A stretch of DNA of 64,000 nucleotides from JACQAP01 sp035548375 (GCA_035548375.1 DASZTG010000050.1:9833-73832); one strand, 5' to 3'; positions 34,859 to 42,891 are shown, counted from the stretch's first letter. Numbers and translations are program-made. The notes: generated from the sequence alone by a model not told the origin.

Positions 34859-35865
34859 GGCGCCAGCGCATCGAGCGGGCTTCGCGCGCCGCGTCCCCCG
34901 CGATTCAGGACGTGCGTGTAAATCATCGTTGTCGAAACGTCGGCGTGGCCGAGCAACTCCTGCACCGTGCGAATGTCGTGGCCAGCTTGCAACAGGTGTG
35001 TTGCAAAACTGTGCCTGAGGGTATGTATGGAAACATGCTTGCGGATGCCGGCTTGCTCGACCGCCGGCTTCAGCGCGCGCTGGATTCTCTGCTCGTAAAG
35101 ATGATGCCTGCGCTCGATACGGCTGCGTGGGTCGACCGACAGTTCCGGTGCCGGAAACACCCAGTGCCAGGTCCACGACTGCGCCGCTCGCGGATATTTG
35201 CGCGCCAGCGCATCGGGCATGAACACCCCCGGCCTGCCAGCGGCGCGGTCCGCGGCCCATAGGGCGCGGGCATGCTCCAGTTGCTCGCGCAGTGGTTGTT
35301 CAAGCGTATCGGGTGGCATGACGACCCGGTCTTTGGCGCCCTTGCCTTCGCGCACGACGATGACGCGCTGATCGAAATCCACGTCCTTCACGCGCAAGTG
35401 CAAGCCTTCCATCAGCCGCATGCCGGTGCCGTACAAGAGCCGGCATACGAGTCCCGGCGTTCCCTGCACGCAAGCCAGCAGCGCACGAACCTCCGCGACA
35501 GAGAGTACGGATGGCACATGCTGGCGCGTCTTTGGCCGCCCGATCTCGGACATCCATGGCAATTCAATTTCCAGGACTTGCTTGTAAAGGAAGAGCAGGG
35601 CGGACAAGGCCTGCTTGTGCGTGGAGGCCGAGATGCCCCGCTCATTGGCCAGGTACGAAAGAAAGCGCTCCACCTCTGGTCCGCCCATCTGCGCCGGGTG
35701 ACGCAGGTCATGCCAGCGCACGAAGTACCTGATCCAGTACACATAAACCTTTTCCGTCCGCATGCTGTAGTGCAGATAACGGATGCGCTCGCGGACCCGG
35801 TCCAGCAGCCGGGTGGATTGCAGGGGCGGCTTGCCGGGTTTGGCCGATTGGTTAATACTGGACAT
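34828..35865 (-). CDS. intI: Integron integrase
   Basis: 345-aa tyrosine recombinase. RERIRYLHYSMRTEKVYVYW at the N-terminus, then LLYGTGMRLMEGLHLRVKD (catalytic Arg) and HTLRHSFATHLLQAGHDIRT (HxxR). The final LLGHADVSTTMIYTHV carries His and the nucleophile Tyr. The segment WVFPAPELSVDPRSR, then RRHHLYEQRIQRAL, is the extra helix region diagnostic of IntI rather than other tyrosine recombinases. The start is the ATG at 35865; a TTG at 35886 is possible. The gene is transcribed away from its cassettes, as usual, and looks intact. Confidence 0.95.
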   Translation of the reverse strand: MSSINQSAKPGKPPLQSTRLLDRVRERIRYLHYSMRTEKVYVYWIRYFVRWHDLRHPAQMGGPEVERFLSYLANERGISASTHKQALSALLFLYKQVLEIELPWMSEIGRPKTRQHVPSVLSVAEVRALLACVQGTPGLVCRLLYGTGMRLMEGLHLRVKDVDFDQRVIVVREGKGAKDRVVMPPDTLEQPLREQLEHARALWAADRAAGRPGVFMPDALARKYPRAAQSWTWHWVFPAPELSVDPRSRIERRHHLYEQRIQRALKPAVEQAGIRKHVSIHTLRHSFATHLLQAGHDIRTVQELLGHADVSTTMIYTHVLNRGGRGARSPLDALAPYSASADLTI

Positions 35866-35875
35866 ATAACCAGTA
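35856..35875. promoter_or_regulatory. LexA-like operator overlapping the intI start
   Basis: A perfect dyad TACTGG-N8-CCAGTA that includes the intI start codon. The recA operator in this same window (57963-57982) is TACTGT-N8-ACAGTA, so the two share length, spacer, outer TAC/GTA and differ only by one symmetric base. Integron integrases are commonly repressed by LexA. Confidence 0.6.
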
Positions 35876-35924
35876 TAGGAGGCCAAGCCCTTTACGCAAG
35901 GGGGAAAATGGAGAATATTGGCGC

Positions 35925-35984
35925 CTGGTTATACGTCAAGCGGTCCAGTTATATGTCATTCTTGCTGTATAAATCGAGTTAGGT
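35925..35984 (+). other. attI recombination site of the integron
   Basis: The core GTTAGGT (35978-35984) fits GTTRRRY and sits where the first cassette joins. Upstream are two direct repeats exactly 20 bp apart, CTGGTTATACGTCA (35925) and CCAGTTATATGTCA (35945), which may be accessory integrase-binding repeats like those of attI1. A related inverted copy overlaps the intI start (35861-35873). Confidence 0.7.
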
Positions 35985-35998
35985 TGCTCAGGTACCCA

Positions 35999-36310
35999 AT
36001 GCCCTGGTTTGGCATCAGATCGGTTTACCAGTTCGGCACGAAGCCGAACGGCGTAAACATCTTCGAAGAGCGCATTGTCTGTATCGAGGCGGCAGACGAG
36101 CAGGCTGCGCACCTGAAAGCACGGGCGGAAGGACAGCAGTACGCTGCCGACAATGGGTTCACGCGTCATCCGCGGCAAATAGGTTACGAGCAGGATGGAG
36201 ATCCTCTCATCGACGGCTACGAGGTATGGTCAGAGTTATTCGCGTTTGAAGGCTCTCTGGAGGAGTTCTATCGCCGCCGGTATGAGCAGTTCGCTCATGG
36301 TCCCGAGTAA
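35999..36310 (+). CDS. Integron cassette 1: DUF4288-like protein
   Basis: 103 aa: MPWFGIRSVYQFG, NIFEERIVCIEAADEQAAHLKA, then DGYEVWSELFAFEG. The FEERIV.I.A segment and a late YEV block resemble DUF4288; confidence in that family is moderate. The ATG at 35999 starts 15 bp after the attI core, too close for a long leader, so expression may rely on a promoter in attI/intI. No membrane segment or signal peptide. It is in the first, most recently inserted and best expressed cassette position. Confidence 0.7.
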   Translation: MPWFGIRSVYQFGTKPNGVNIFEERIVCIEAADEQAAHLKARAEGQQYAADNGFTRHPRQIGYEQDGDPLIDGYEVWSELFAFEGSLEEFYRRRYEQFAHGPE

Positions 36311-36313
36311 GCA

Positions 36314-36391
36314 ACCTAACCGCCGGTTGTTGATCGACACTTGCCCGGCGCTGCGCGCCTACGCGCGTGCGCCAAAACCGGAACGTTAGGT
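36314..36391 (+). other. attC site of cassette 1
   Basis: Outer boxes ACCTAAC (36314-36320) and GTTAGGT (36385-36391) are perfect complements and fit RYYYAAC/GTTRRRY. The inner boxes CCGGTTGTTG and CAAAACCGG pair with one unpaired base. Total 78 bp, beginning 3 bp after the cassette stop codon. Confidence 0.9.
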
Positions 36392-36396
36392 GGCAG

Positions 36397-36615
36397 GTGG
36401 TCAGCGAAATCTTCAAGGTCACTGACGAGGAGGTTCTTTCCAAACTTCCTTTGCCGGATCTCAACCACGAGATCCAGCGGTGTCTTTACGGATACGAGCA
36501 CGGCGGAACGTCGCAAGGGCGGAAGGCATTCTTTGAGCGCTTGGTGTGGCTCGAAAAGATTCGTGAAGCGACGCACGGCGTCGAGGCGAAGCGTCGGCGG
36601 TTCGGCCGCCAATAG
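36397..36615 (+). CDS. Integron cassette 2: small protein, unknown
   Basis: About 72 aa from a GTG at 36397: EIFKVTDEEVLSKLPLPDLN, then IQRCLYGYEHGGTSQGRKAF and FERLVWLEKIREA. An in-frame ATG at 36367 lies inside the preceding attC and would add 10 residues. Charged and helical, no signal or membrane segment. Family not recognised. Only its place between two attC sites supports it as a cassette gene. Confidence 0.55.
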   Translation: MVSEIFKVTDEEVLSKLPLPDLNHEIQRCLYGYEHGGTSQGRKAFFERLVWLEKIREATHGVEAKRRRFGRQ

Positions 36616-36670
36616 AGACTTAAGCGCATGACTCAAACGTCGCAACACTTCGTAAGGAAGGGCGTCTGCC

Positions 36671-36758
36671 ACCTAACAAATCGCTGGAGCGGACGCGTGA
36701 ACGATAAAGTGCCAAGCTCAGACTTCGGCGCGCGCGCCGCTCAGCTCAACCGTTAGCC
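36671..36758 (+). other. attC site of cassette 2
   Basis: ACCTAAC (36671) and GTTAGCC (36752-36758). The right box departs from GTTRRRY at one base. Inner GCTGGAGCGG pairs with CCGCTCAGC, leaving one extrahelical G. 88 bp. Confidence 0.8.
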
Positions 36759-36794
36759 CGCAATGGAAACGTTGCCGTAACGAAGGGGAACGCT

Positions 36795-37076
36795 ATGGAT
36801 CTCGAGTACGAGCGTCTCAACGAGCTTTTTCAAGCTCACCATGAGGCCGTCTATTCCCAGAAGCATCTGAGCGCTCAGGTCAGCGTGCTGGAAACCGTAT
36901 GCCTCACGCTGTGCAGCCAGTCTCCGGCCAATGAGATTGTCCTCGCCAAGATCAGAGATCTACTGACTACCTGCGGCAACGCGAATCTCTCGAAGCCGCA
37001 TCCGGATTGGCCGCTGCAAGAACACTATCTTCGGCGCTTCATGCTTTTGGTCGAAGACCGGGTGGGATCTCCATGA
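36795..37076 (+). CDS. Integron cassette 3: small helical protein, unknown
   Basis: 93 aa: MDLEYERLNELFQAHHEAVY, then LETVCLTLCSQSPANEIVLA and HYLRRFMLLVEDRVGSP. Mostly helical and soluble. GAAGGGGA lies about 5 nt before the ATG. No family recognised. Base composition is less GC-rich than the chromosome. Confidence 0.68.
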   Translation: MDLEYERLNELFQAHHEAVYSQKHLSAQVSVLETVCLTLCSQSPANEIVLAKIRDLLTTCGNANLSKPHPDWPLQEHYLRRFMLLVEDRVGSP

Positions 37077-37089
37077 ATTGCGTGTTGCG

Positions 37090-37170
37090 ATCTAACAAGC
37101 CGTGGGAGACCGACGCACTACCGGCGTCGCTACGCGCCTTGTTCGGCACGGCTCAACGACGACGTTAGGC
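37090..37170 (+). other. attC site of cassette 3
   Basis: ATCTAAC (37090-37096) and GTTAGGC (37164-37170) fit the outer consensus. Inner AGCCGTGGG and GCACGGCT pair. 81 bp. Last recognisable attC; the array ends here. Confidence 0.88.
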
Positions 37171-37178
37171 CTCCGAGT

Positions 37179-37438
37179 TACCCACAAAAAGTAGACACCG
37201 ATTTGTAGCAAACTAGATTGCACAGAGAGGTGTCGAGATGGCGAAGAAGACGCAGAGGAAAGTCTATTCAGATGCATTTCGCCGCGAGGCGGTGAGGCTT
37301 GCAGATCAGCCCGGGCGGGAGGCGACGGAAGTGGCCAGGGAATTAGCAATTCATTTCGGGGCAGATCTAAAACTGGCGCACGCAGTTCAACAAGTTGTCC
37401 AAGGCGCAGTTCACGAGGACTCCGGTCAAGCGCATTGA
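37179..37438 (+). mobile_element. IS3-type insertion sequence remnant (left end and 5' part of OrfA)
   Basis: Starts with a terminal-repeat-like TACCCACAAAAAGTAGACAC. An ORF at 37238 then reads MAKKTQRKVYSDAFRREAVR and continues to VARELAIH, the start of an IS3-family OrfA helix-turn-helix. After about codon 40 the sequence no longer resembles transposase. No OrfB or right end is seen. The insertion directly abuts the last attC, so it broke or terminated the cassette array. The region up to 37469 holds nothing else I can name. Confidence 0.65.
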
Positions 37439-37469
37439 CGTCGACCCCGCGCTCTGAAAGTATGTTGCG

Positions 37470-37703
37470 ATGTATTTCGAGATTCTCGGCGAAATCACCG
37501 GGATCGAGACGTTTGCCGTCGGCTCATCCATTCGCGAACTCAGCTGACTTCGCAGGATCTACGGTCGCGGCAGATGGCGAAAACGCAAAGGCTTTTCCCG
37601 CGTCCGCCTGTCCGATGGCGCCGTTCGGTCAGCGGAGTTACTCCGGTATGAAGCGCACGGGATCGGGCGCAGAGACATGAAAATCAAACGCTACATAGAT
37701 TAG
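37470..37703 (+). pseudogene. Conserved small gene with an in-frame TGA
   Basis: Frame MYFEILGEITGIETFAVGSS, IRELS, TGA, then LRRIYGRGRWRKRKGFSRVR and onward to KIKRYID-stop. The reading continues unbroken for 51 codons after the TGA at 37545 with protein-like content and ends 5 bp before the next ORF. I recall similar short proteins having Arg at this place, so a CGA to TGA change is the simplest explanation. Function unknown. Confidence 0.62.
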
Positions 37704-37708
37704 CCGCT

Positions 37709-37936
37709 ATGACCACGTCCTCCAAAAAGTTTGTTGTTTGCGTGAAGAACAAGGGCTATGAAGTTTCCCTGGAAACTCGCAAGATTTACCAGATTCTGCG
37801 TGATCCGGACGCCGCAAAACATAAACAGCTTCGTGTCATTGATGAATCAGGCGAAGACTACCTTTATCCCGAAAGCTATTTCGCACCGATTGAATTACCG
37901 CAGCCGATCCGCAAGGCAGTGCTGGCTGCCGTATAA
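37709..37936 (+). CDS. Conserved hypothetical small protein
   Basis: 75 aa: KKFVVCVKNKGYEVSLETRK, IYQILRD, then LRVIDESGEDYLYPESYF. This pattern recurs in many bacterial genomes as an uncharacterised protein with a small beta fold. No ribosome-binding site precedes the ATG, and the disrupted gene ends 5 bp upstream, so it may depend on translation of that gene. Confidence 0.7.
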   Translation: MTTSSKKFVVCVKNKGYEVSLETRKIYQILRDPDAAKHKQLRVIDESGEDYLYPESYFAPIELPQPIRKAVLAAV

Positions 37937-38105
37937 CCCGGCGATCCGCCGACGCAGGAAAGCGCTGCGCGCATCCGAACGCGTGTAATCGCGATCGCTA
38001 GAGCGCCACCTCATGTGCTCGGCTTAGTGGTTCGTAATAGCGGCCTCCGGTTTTATTAATGTTTTCCGCTGCGACCCCTTCGTCGCTGAAAATATTGGAA
38101 CGCCA

Positions 38106-38492
38106 ATGACCCTACGCATCGTCCGCCTCGGTTCCCCGCGCATGAAAGGCGAAGGTGTGCGCATCGGCACCGTGCGCCGTCCGCCGCGCGGCGTGCCGAA
38201 ATCCGATTTCGCGAAGAAGGATTGGTACGACGTGTGGTTCCCTTTGCTGGCACCCGAGCCCGAAACCGTGAAACTGGCGCTGGCGGCGCAGACACCGGCG
38301 CAGTGGGCGGCCTTCGTAAAAAAATATCGCGCCGAAATGGCTGCGCCCGACAGCAGCCACGCGCTCGACCTGCTGGCGGCACTTTCACGCCAGTCTGATT
38401 TCTCCGTCGGTTGCTATTGCGAGGACGAATCGCATTGCCACCGTGCCGTGCTGCGGCAACTATTGGTCGAGCGCGGCGCCGACGTGAAGTAG
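38106..38492 (+). CDS. DUF488 family protein
   Basis: 128 aa. RLGSPRMKGEGVRIGTVRRP at the N-terminus, DWYDVWFPLLAPEPETV, and VGCYCEDESHCHRAVLRQLL with clustered Cys/His at the C-terminus, the typical DUF488 (YeaO-like) layout. Function unknown. Followed 13 bp later by a GNAT gene. Confidence 0.85.
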   Translation: MTLRIVRLGSPRMKGEGVRIGTVRRPPRGVPKSDFAKKDWYDVWFPLLAPEPETVKLALAAQTPAQWAAFVKKYRAEMAAPDSSHALDLLAALSRQSDFSVGCYCEDESHCHRAVLRQLLVERGADVK

Positions 38493-38505
38493 GGCGCATC
38501 GTGTC

Positions 38506-38991
38506 GTGAACATCCATCGCGGCTATCTGCCCGGCTGCATCGGTCGCATCACGGCGCTCCATGCCGGCTATTACGCGAAGGCTGCGGGATTCGGCGCCGC
38601 GTTCGAGGCGAAGGTGGCTGCCGAGCTTGCGGACTTCTGCTTACGCCACGATGAGCGCCTCGATGGGCTGTGGCTTGCCGTCGATGGCGACGTCATCCAT
38701 GGCTCGATCGCGATTGACGGTTCCGCACACGTGGACAAGGGCGCGCACCTGCGATGGTTCATCACGTCCGACGAATGCCGCGGCACGGGCGTCGGGTCGC
38801 GCCTGATCGACGCGGCGATGACTTTTTTCCGCGAGCGCGGATACGCAAAAGCATATCTCTGGACGTTCGACGGGCTGCATGCCGCGCGCCACTTGTACGA
38901 AAAGCAAGGCTTCCGGCTGGCGCGCAGCCAGCGCGGCTCGCAATGGGGCAGGGAAGTCGAGGAGCAACTCTTTACGCTCGGCGGTGCCTGA
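38506..38991 (+). CDS. GNAT family N-acetyltransferase
   Basis: 161 aa from a GTG. GNAT fold with the acetyl-CoA loop SDECRGTGVGSRLIDAAM and a C-terminal LYEKQGFRLARS block. It resembles the acetyltransferase half of MarR-GNAT fusions but has no MarR domain. Substrate unknown. Confidence 0.85.
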   Translation: MNIHRGYLPGCIGRITALHAGYYAKAAGFGAAFEAKVAAELADFCLRHDERLDGLWLAVDGDVIHGSIAIDGSAHVDKGAHLRWFITSDECRGTGVGSRLIDAAMTFFRERGYAKAYLWTFDGLHAARHLYEKQGFRLARSQRGSQWGREVEEQLFTLGGA

Positions 38992-39182
38992 CGCGTCGTC
39001 GTCCGTCTGATTTTCCGCGCGGCATTTCCTTCATCGCGGTGACGCGTATTCGGCTTGCAATTTTCCGGCCGCAAGTTGCGGCAGAATACGCACCGGCTCC
39101 CTTGTGGCATCCGGGCGCCAAGGGTCGGGACGCATCCATGCGCACCCGCTCCATCCATAACAACAACAAAAAAGGAAAAACA

Positions 39183-39884
39183 ATGATGTCCAGGCGACTT
39201 GCTGCTGAATTCATGGGGACTTTCTGGCTCGTGCTGGGTGGTTGCGGGAGCGCCGTGCTGGCCGCGGCCTTTCCGAGCGTCGGCATCGGCTTGCTCGGCG
39301 TGTCCTTTGCGTTCGGGCTGACCGTGCTGACCATGGCTTACGCCGTCGGCCATGTTTCGGGCTGCCATCTCAATCCCGCGGTGTCTTTCGGATTGGTGGT
39401 GGGCGGGCGCTTCAAGGCTGCCGAGTTCGTGCCTTACGTCATCGCGCAAGTGCTGGGCGCGATCGTGGCGGCCGCCGTGCTGTATTCCATCGCCAGCGGC
39501 AAGGCGGGCTTCGACCTGGCCGGCGGCCTGGCGTCGAACGGCTACGCGGAGCATTCGCCGGGCGGCTATTCCGCCGCTTCGGGATTCGTCATCGAAATGG
39601 TCATGACCTTCATGTTCCTCATGGTCATTCTCGGCGCAACGGACAAGCGCGTGCCCGCCGGATTTGCGCCGATCGCCATCGGCCTCGCGCTGACCTTGAT
39701 CCACCTGATCAGCATTCCGGTGACGAATACGTCCGTGAACCCGGCCCGGAGCACCGGGCCGGCGCTCATTGTCGGCGGATGGGCCACGGCCCAGCTCTGG
39801 ACGTTCTGGGCAGCGCCATTGCTTGGCGCGGGCCTGGCGGGACTCGTTTATCGCTGGCTTGGCAGCGAGCGCAACGAAAGCTGA
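39183..39884 (+). CDS. aqpZ: Aquaporin Z
   Basis: 233 aa, six membrane segments, with both NPA motifs (HLNPAVSFG and VNPARSTGPA). The selectivity-filter Arg follows the second NPA. AAAGGA precedes the start; ATGs at 39183 and 39186 are equivalent choices. Water channel of the inner membrane. A strong hairpin follows the stop. Confidence 0.95.
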   Translation: MMSRRLAAEFMGTFWLVLGGCGSAVLAAAFPSVGIGLLGVSFAFGLTVLTMAYAVGHVSGCHLNPAVSFGLVVGGRFKAAEFVPYVIAQVLGAIVAAAVLYSIASGKAGFDLAGGLASNGYAEHSPGGYSAASGFVIEMVMTFMFLMVILGATDKRVPAGFAPIAIGLALTLIHLISIPVTNTSVNPARSTGPALIVGGWATAQLWTFWAAPLLGAGLAGLVYRWLGSERNES

Positions 39885-39898
39885 GCATCGGTCATGAA

Positions 39899-39925
39899 CC
39901 GGGGCGCCATCGTCCGGCGCCCCGG
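39899..39925 (+). terminator. Strong GC hairpin after aqpZ
   Basis: A perfect 10-bp stem, CCGGGGCGCC with GGCGCCCCGG, 7-nt loop, 14 bp after the aqpZ stop. No T-tract follows, so it may act as a pausing or 3'-end-stabilising structure rather than a classical intrinsic terminator. Confidence 0.5.
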
Positions 39926-39958
39926 CAAGTCATCGGGTCGAACATTATCTGGAGGTGA

Positions 39959-40444
39959 ATGATGCATCCGGTCGGAAGGCTGTTATCTTCAACTGCAATG
40001 AACTCCAATCCCATGCAGGCCGGCAGGACGATCCTCGTCTCGTTGTCGATGCTCGCCGCCACAGCCTTCGCGCAAGGAGGGCCGGTCGATCCCGCCGCGC
40101 TGACGTGGAAGACGCTGCCCAACGGCGTGAGCATCGCGGTCTTCATGGGCGATCCGACACGACCGGGGCCTTACGCATCGCGTGCGAAGCTGCCGCCGAA
40201 CCTGCGCATCCCGCCGCATACGCATCCCGAGGACGGGCGCACGACCACGGTGATCGCCGGCACCTTGTATTGGGCGTTCGGCGAAACCTTCGATGCTGCG
40301 AAGCTGCGCGCCTTCGGCCCGGGCAGCGTGATCGTCGAGCCGCGCGGCGTCGCGCATTTCGCGATGGCCGGCGAGGAAGGCGCGGAATTGCAGACCAACT
40401 CCACCGGACCGGCGGGCATGACCTTCCTGGAGCCGGCGAAGTGA
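39959..40444 (+). CDS. Secreted cupin-domain protein
   Basis: 161 aa. CTGGAGGTGA lies directly before tandem ATGs. Signal-peptide-like stretch (ILVSLSMLAATAFAQ), then a cupin barrel: IPPHTHPEDGRTTTVIAGTL (HxH of motif 1) and PRGVAHFAM (His of motif 2). Probably periplasmic metal-binding. 25 bp before the dehydratase gene. Confidence 0.82.
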   Translation: MMHPVGRLLSSTAMNSNPMQAGRTILVSLSMLAATAFAQGGPVDPAALTWKTLPNGVSIAVFMGDPTRPGPYASRAKLPPNLRIPPHTHPEDGRTTTVIAGTLYWAFGETFDAAKLRAFGPGSVIVEPRGVAHFAMAGEEGAELQTNSTGPAGMTFLEPAK

Positions 40445-40469
40445 AAGCGGCTGCGCTCGCGAGCCGGCA

Positions 40470-41384
40470 ATGACGCTCCACATCCATACTCCGCTCGTCG
40501 AATCGCGCAGCTTCAACCTGCCGTCCGGCCATCCAGTGTGGCTGAAGCTCGATGCGTTGCAACCGCCTGGTTCTTTCAAGATTCGTGGCGTGGGGCATGC
40601 GTGCGAGACCTATCGCGCGCGCGGCGCCCGCCGTTTCGTTTCATCGTCCAGCGGCAATGCCGGTCTCGCCGTCGCGTATGCGGGACGCAAGCTTGGCGTG
40701 CCGGTGACCGTCGTCGTGCCGGAGACGGCGACGGAGCGCGCGAAGGCGTTGCTGAAAGGCGAGGGCGCCGAGGTCGTCGTCCACGGCGCCACCTGGCAAG
40801 AGGCCAACGAGAAAGCGCAGTCGCTCGTCGGCCCGACGGACGCGCTGGTCCATCCTTTCGACGATCCGCTGTTGTGGGAGGGCCATGCGTCGATGATCGA
40901 CGAAGTCCGCGAGGCGGGCGCGGTGCCCGATGCCGTCGTGCTCTCGGTGGGCGGCGGCGGCTTGTTGTGCGGCGTCGCCGAAGGCCTGCGCAGGAACGGC
41001 TGGAACGACGTTCCGATTTTCGCGGTCGAGACCGAGGGCATGGCGTCTTACCGTACCGCCATCGAGGCGGGAAGGCCGGTCGAACTCAGCGAATTGACTG
41101 GCATCGCGACTTCGCTTGGTGCGAGGCGAATCAGCGAGCGGGCCTACCAGTGGTCGAAGGAACGTCCGATCCGCAGCCTCGTCGTTTCCGACCGCAGCGC
41201 GCTGCTCGCCTGCGAGCGCTTCCTGGACGACCATCGCATCCTCGTGGAACCTGCCTGCGGCGCGAGCCTGGCGGTGGCCTACGAACACGGTGCCGAACTC
41301 GATGCGTTCGAGCGCGTGCTGGTGATCGTCTGCGGCGGCGCGACCGCGACGATAGACCAGATCCGGCGCTGGCTCGCGAAATGA
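40470..41384 (+). CDS. PLP-dependent L-serine/L-threonine dehydratase-like enzyme
   Basis: 304 aa, tryptophan-synthase-beta (fold type II) superfamily. The PLP lysine is in LQPPGSFKIRG, the substrate loop in SSSSGNAGLAVAYA, the phosphate loop in SVGGGGLLCGV, and VCGGATAT lies near the end. Closest in style to catabolic serine dehydratase of the mammalian type. It lacks a regulatory ACT domain. Confidence 0.86.
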   Translation: MTLHIHTPLVESRSFNLPSGHPVWLKLDALQPPGSFKIRGVGHACETYRARGARRFVSSSSGNAGLAVAYAGRKLGVPVTVVVPETATERAKALLKGEGAEVVVHGATWQEANEKAQSLVGPTDALVHPFDDPLLWEGHASMIDEVREAGAVPDAVVLSVGGGGLLCGVAEGLRRNGWNDVPIFAVETEGMASYRTAIEAGRPVELSELTGIATSLGARRISERAYQWSKERPIRSLVVSDRSALLACERFLDDHRILVEPACGASLAVAYEHGAELDAFERVLVIVCGGATATIDQIRRWLAK

Positions 41385-41421
41385 AAGTGGTAGTCTTCAG
41401 GCACCCACGCCCGCATCGGGC

Positions 41422-42186
41422 ATGCCGCGCGTGCTGATTGCCATCGTGTTGCTGCCGGCGCTCGGCTACCTCGCGCTGTGCGCGTTGCTGTATTTCTCGC
41501 AGCGCTCGCTGCTGTACTTCCCGCAGCCGCGCACGGCGGTCGCCAACGCGACCGTCATGACGCTGCCTTCCCAGGGCGAAACCCTGATGGTGACTTCGCG
41601 CCCAATGGATGGCGCGGAGGCGATCGTCTATTTCGGCGGCAATGCCGAGGACGTATCCGGAAATCTGCCGCTGCTGTCGGCGGCTTTCCCGCGACAGGCG
41701 ATCTACCTGCTGCACTATCGCGGCTATGGCGGCAGCTCGGGATCGCCGACCGAAGATGCGTTGTTCGCGGACGCGCTGGCGTTGTTCGACAAGGTCCATG
41801 CGGACCACGCAAAGGTCACGGCGATCGGCCGCAGCCTCGGAAGCGGGGTCGCAATATATCTTGCAACCAGGCGGCCAGTGGCCGGCCTCGTGCTCGTGAC
41901 GCCGTACGACAGCATCCAGGAAATCGCGGCACGCCGGTTTCCCTACTTCCCGGTGCGCTGGCTGCTGCGCGACAAATTCGAATCGTGGAAATTTGCGCCG
42001 GAGATCACGGTGCCAACGCTGATCCTAGCGGCGGCGCACGACGAAGTCATTCCAGGGGCGAGTACCGAGGCATTGCTTGCGCGCTTTCGGCCCGGCCTCG
42101 CCACCTGCCATGTGCTTCCCGGCACCGGCCACAACGATATTTCCGCCAGCCCCGAATACCTGGGATTGCTGGCGGCGTTCAAGTGA
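41422..42186 (+). CDS. Membrane-anchored alpha/beta hydrolase
   Basis: 254 aa. One N-terminal membrane anchor (LIAIVLLPALGYLALCALLY), then an alpha/beta hydrolase of the BEM46/ABHD13 type: YFGGNAEDVSG, LHYRGYGGSSG, the nucleophile Ser in AIGRSLGSGVAI, acidic residue in AAHDEVIPG and His in PGTGHNDIS. Substrate unknown. Its stop overlaps the next gene's GTG. Confidence 0.86.
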   Translation: MPRVLIAIVLLPALGYLALCALLYFSQRSLLYFPQPRTAVANATVMTLPSQGETLMVTSRPMDGAEAIVYFGGNAEDVSGNLPLLSAAFPRQAIYLLHYRGYGGSSGSPTEDALFADALALFDKVHADHAKVTAIGRSLGSGVAIYLATRRPVAGLVLVTPYDSIQEIAARRFPYFPVRWLLRDKFESWKFAPEITVPTLILAAAHDEVIPGASTEALLARFRPGLATCHVLPGTGHNDISASPEYLGLLAAFK

Positions 42187-42701
42187 AGCCCGTCGTGATC
42201 GCCCGCGGCTTTGCGCCCATCGCGACAAAGGCTTCGCGCGTGCTCGTGCTGGGCAGCATGCCGGGGAAAAAATCCCTGGACGCGCGGCAGTACTATGCGC
42301 ATCCGCATAACGCCTTCTGGAAAATCATGGGCCGGATGTTCGGCGCCGGCCCGGACCTGGCTTACGAGGAACGCGTGGCGGCGTTGGCCCGTGCCGGGGT
42401 CGCCGTCTGGGACGTGCTCGAGTCCTGCTCGCGCGAAGGCAGCCTGGACGCTTCGATAGACGAGGCGTCTATCGTCGTGAACGACTTTCGCGCGTTCTTC
42501 GACGCGCATCCGGGCATCCGCCACGTGTTCTTCAACGGCGCCAAGGCCGAGCACAGCTTCAACCGCTACGTGCGCACCGACGTCGATGTCGCGAACCTGC
42601 GATTCACGCGATTGCCTTCAACCAGTCCCGCGCATGCGTCCATCGCGCTGCCGCAAAAGATCAAAGCCTGGTGCACCGTGGCCGAAGCGCTGGCAAGGTA
42701 A
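42183..42701 (+). CDS. DNA-deoxyinosine glycosylase (uracil-DNA glycosylase superfamily)
   Basis: 172 aa, starting at a GTG that overlaps the preceding TGA (GTGA). VLGSMPGKKSLDARQYYAHP, then NAFWKIMGRMFG, VFFNGAKAEHSF and LPSTSPAHA. This set is typical of the hypoxanthine-DNA glycosylase branch, which removes deaminated adenine from DNA. Confidence 0.88.
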   Translation: MKPVVIARGFAPIATKASRVLVLGSMPGKKSLDARQYYAHPHNAFWKIMGRMFGAGPDLAYEERVAALARAGVAVWDVLESCSREGSLDASIDEASIVVNDFRAFFDAHPGIRHVFFNGAKAEHSFNRYVRTDVDVANLRFTRLPSTSPAHASIALPQKIKAWCTVAEALAR

Positions 42702-42891
42702 CAGGCCGGACAGGCGTTCCAACATGCGAACCGCGCACAGGCGGAATGTGCCTGCCATGGGTCGATTTCCCGCCTGATGTTGGGCTAATATATCAGGCAG
42801 GGAGTGGCGCGCTCGCGCCGTTCGAATAACAAGAATCCGAAACCAGCCAGCGATCGGTCCGGTCGCGAGGACTGCTGACAGGACACGATCC

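Noticed and set aside
32750..35260. Upstream part of a very long minus-strand frame ending in secreted paralogue 3
   Set aside because: Runs antisense through ltaE and the NYN gene; only the last 122 codons have a signal peptide, ribosome-binding site and paralogues.
37372..37451. Frame reading NWRTQFNKLSKAQFTRTPVK next to the IS remnant
   Set aside because: Bounded by stops, too short, no start or ribosome-binding site and no family I can name.
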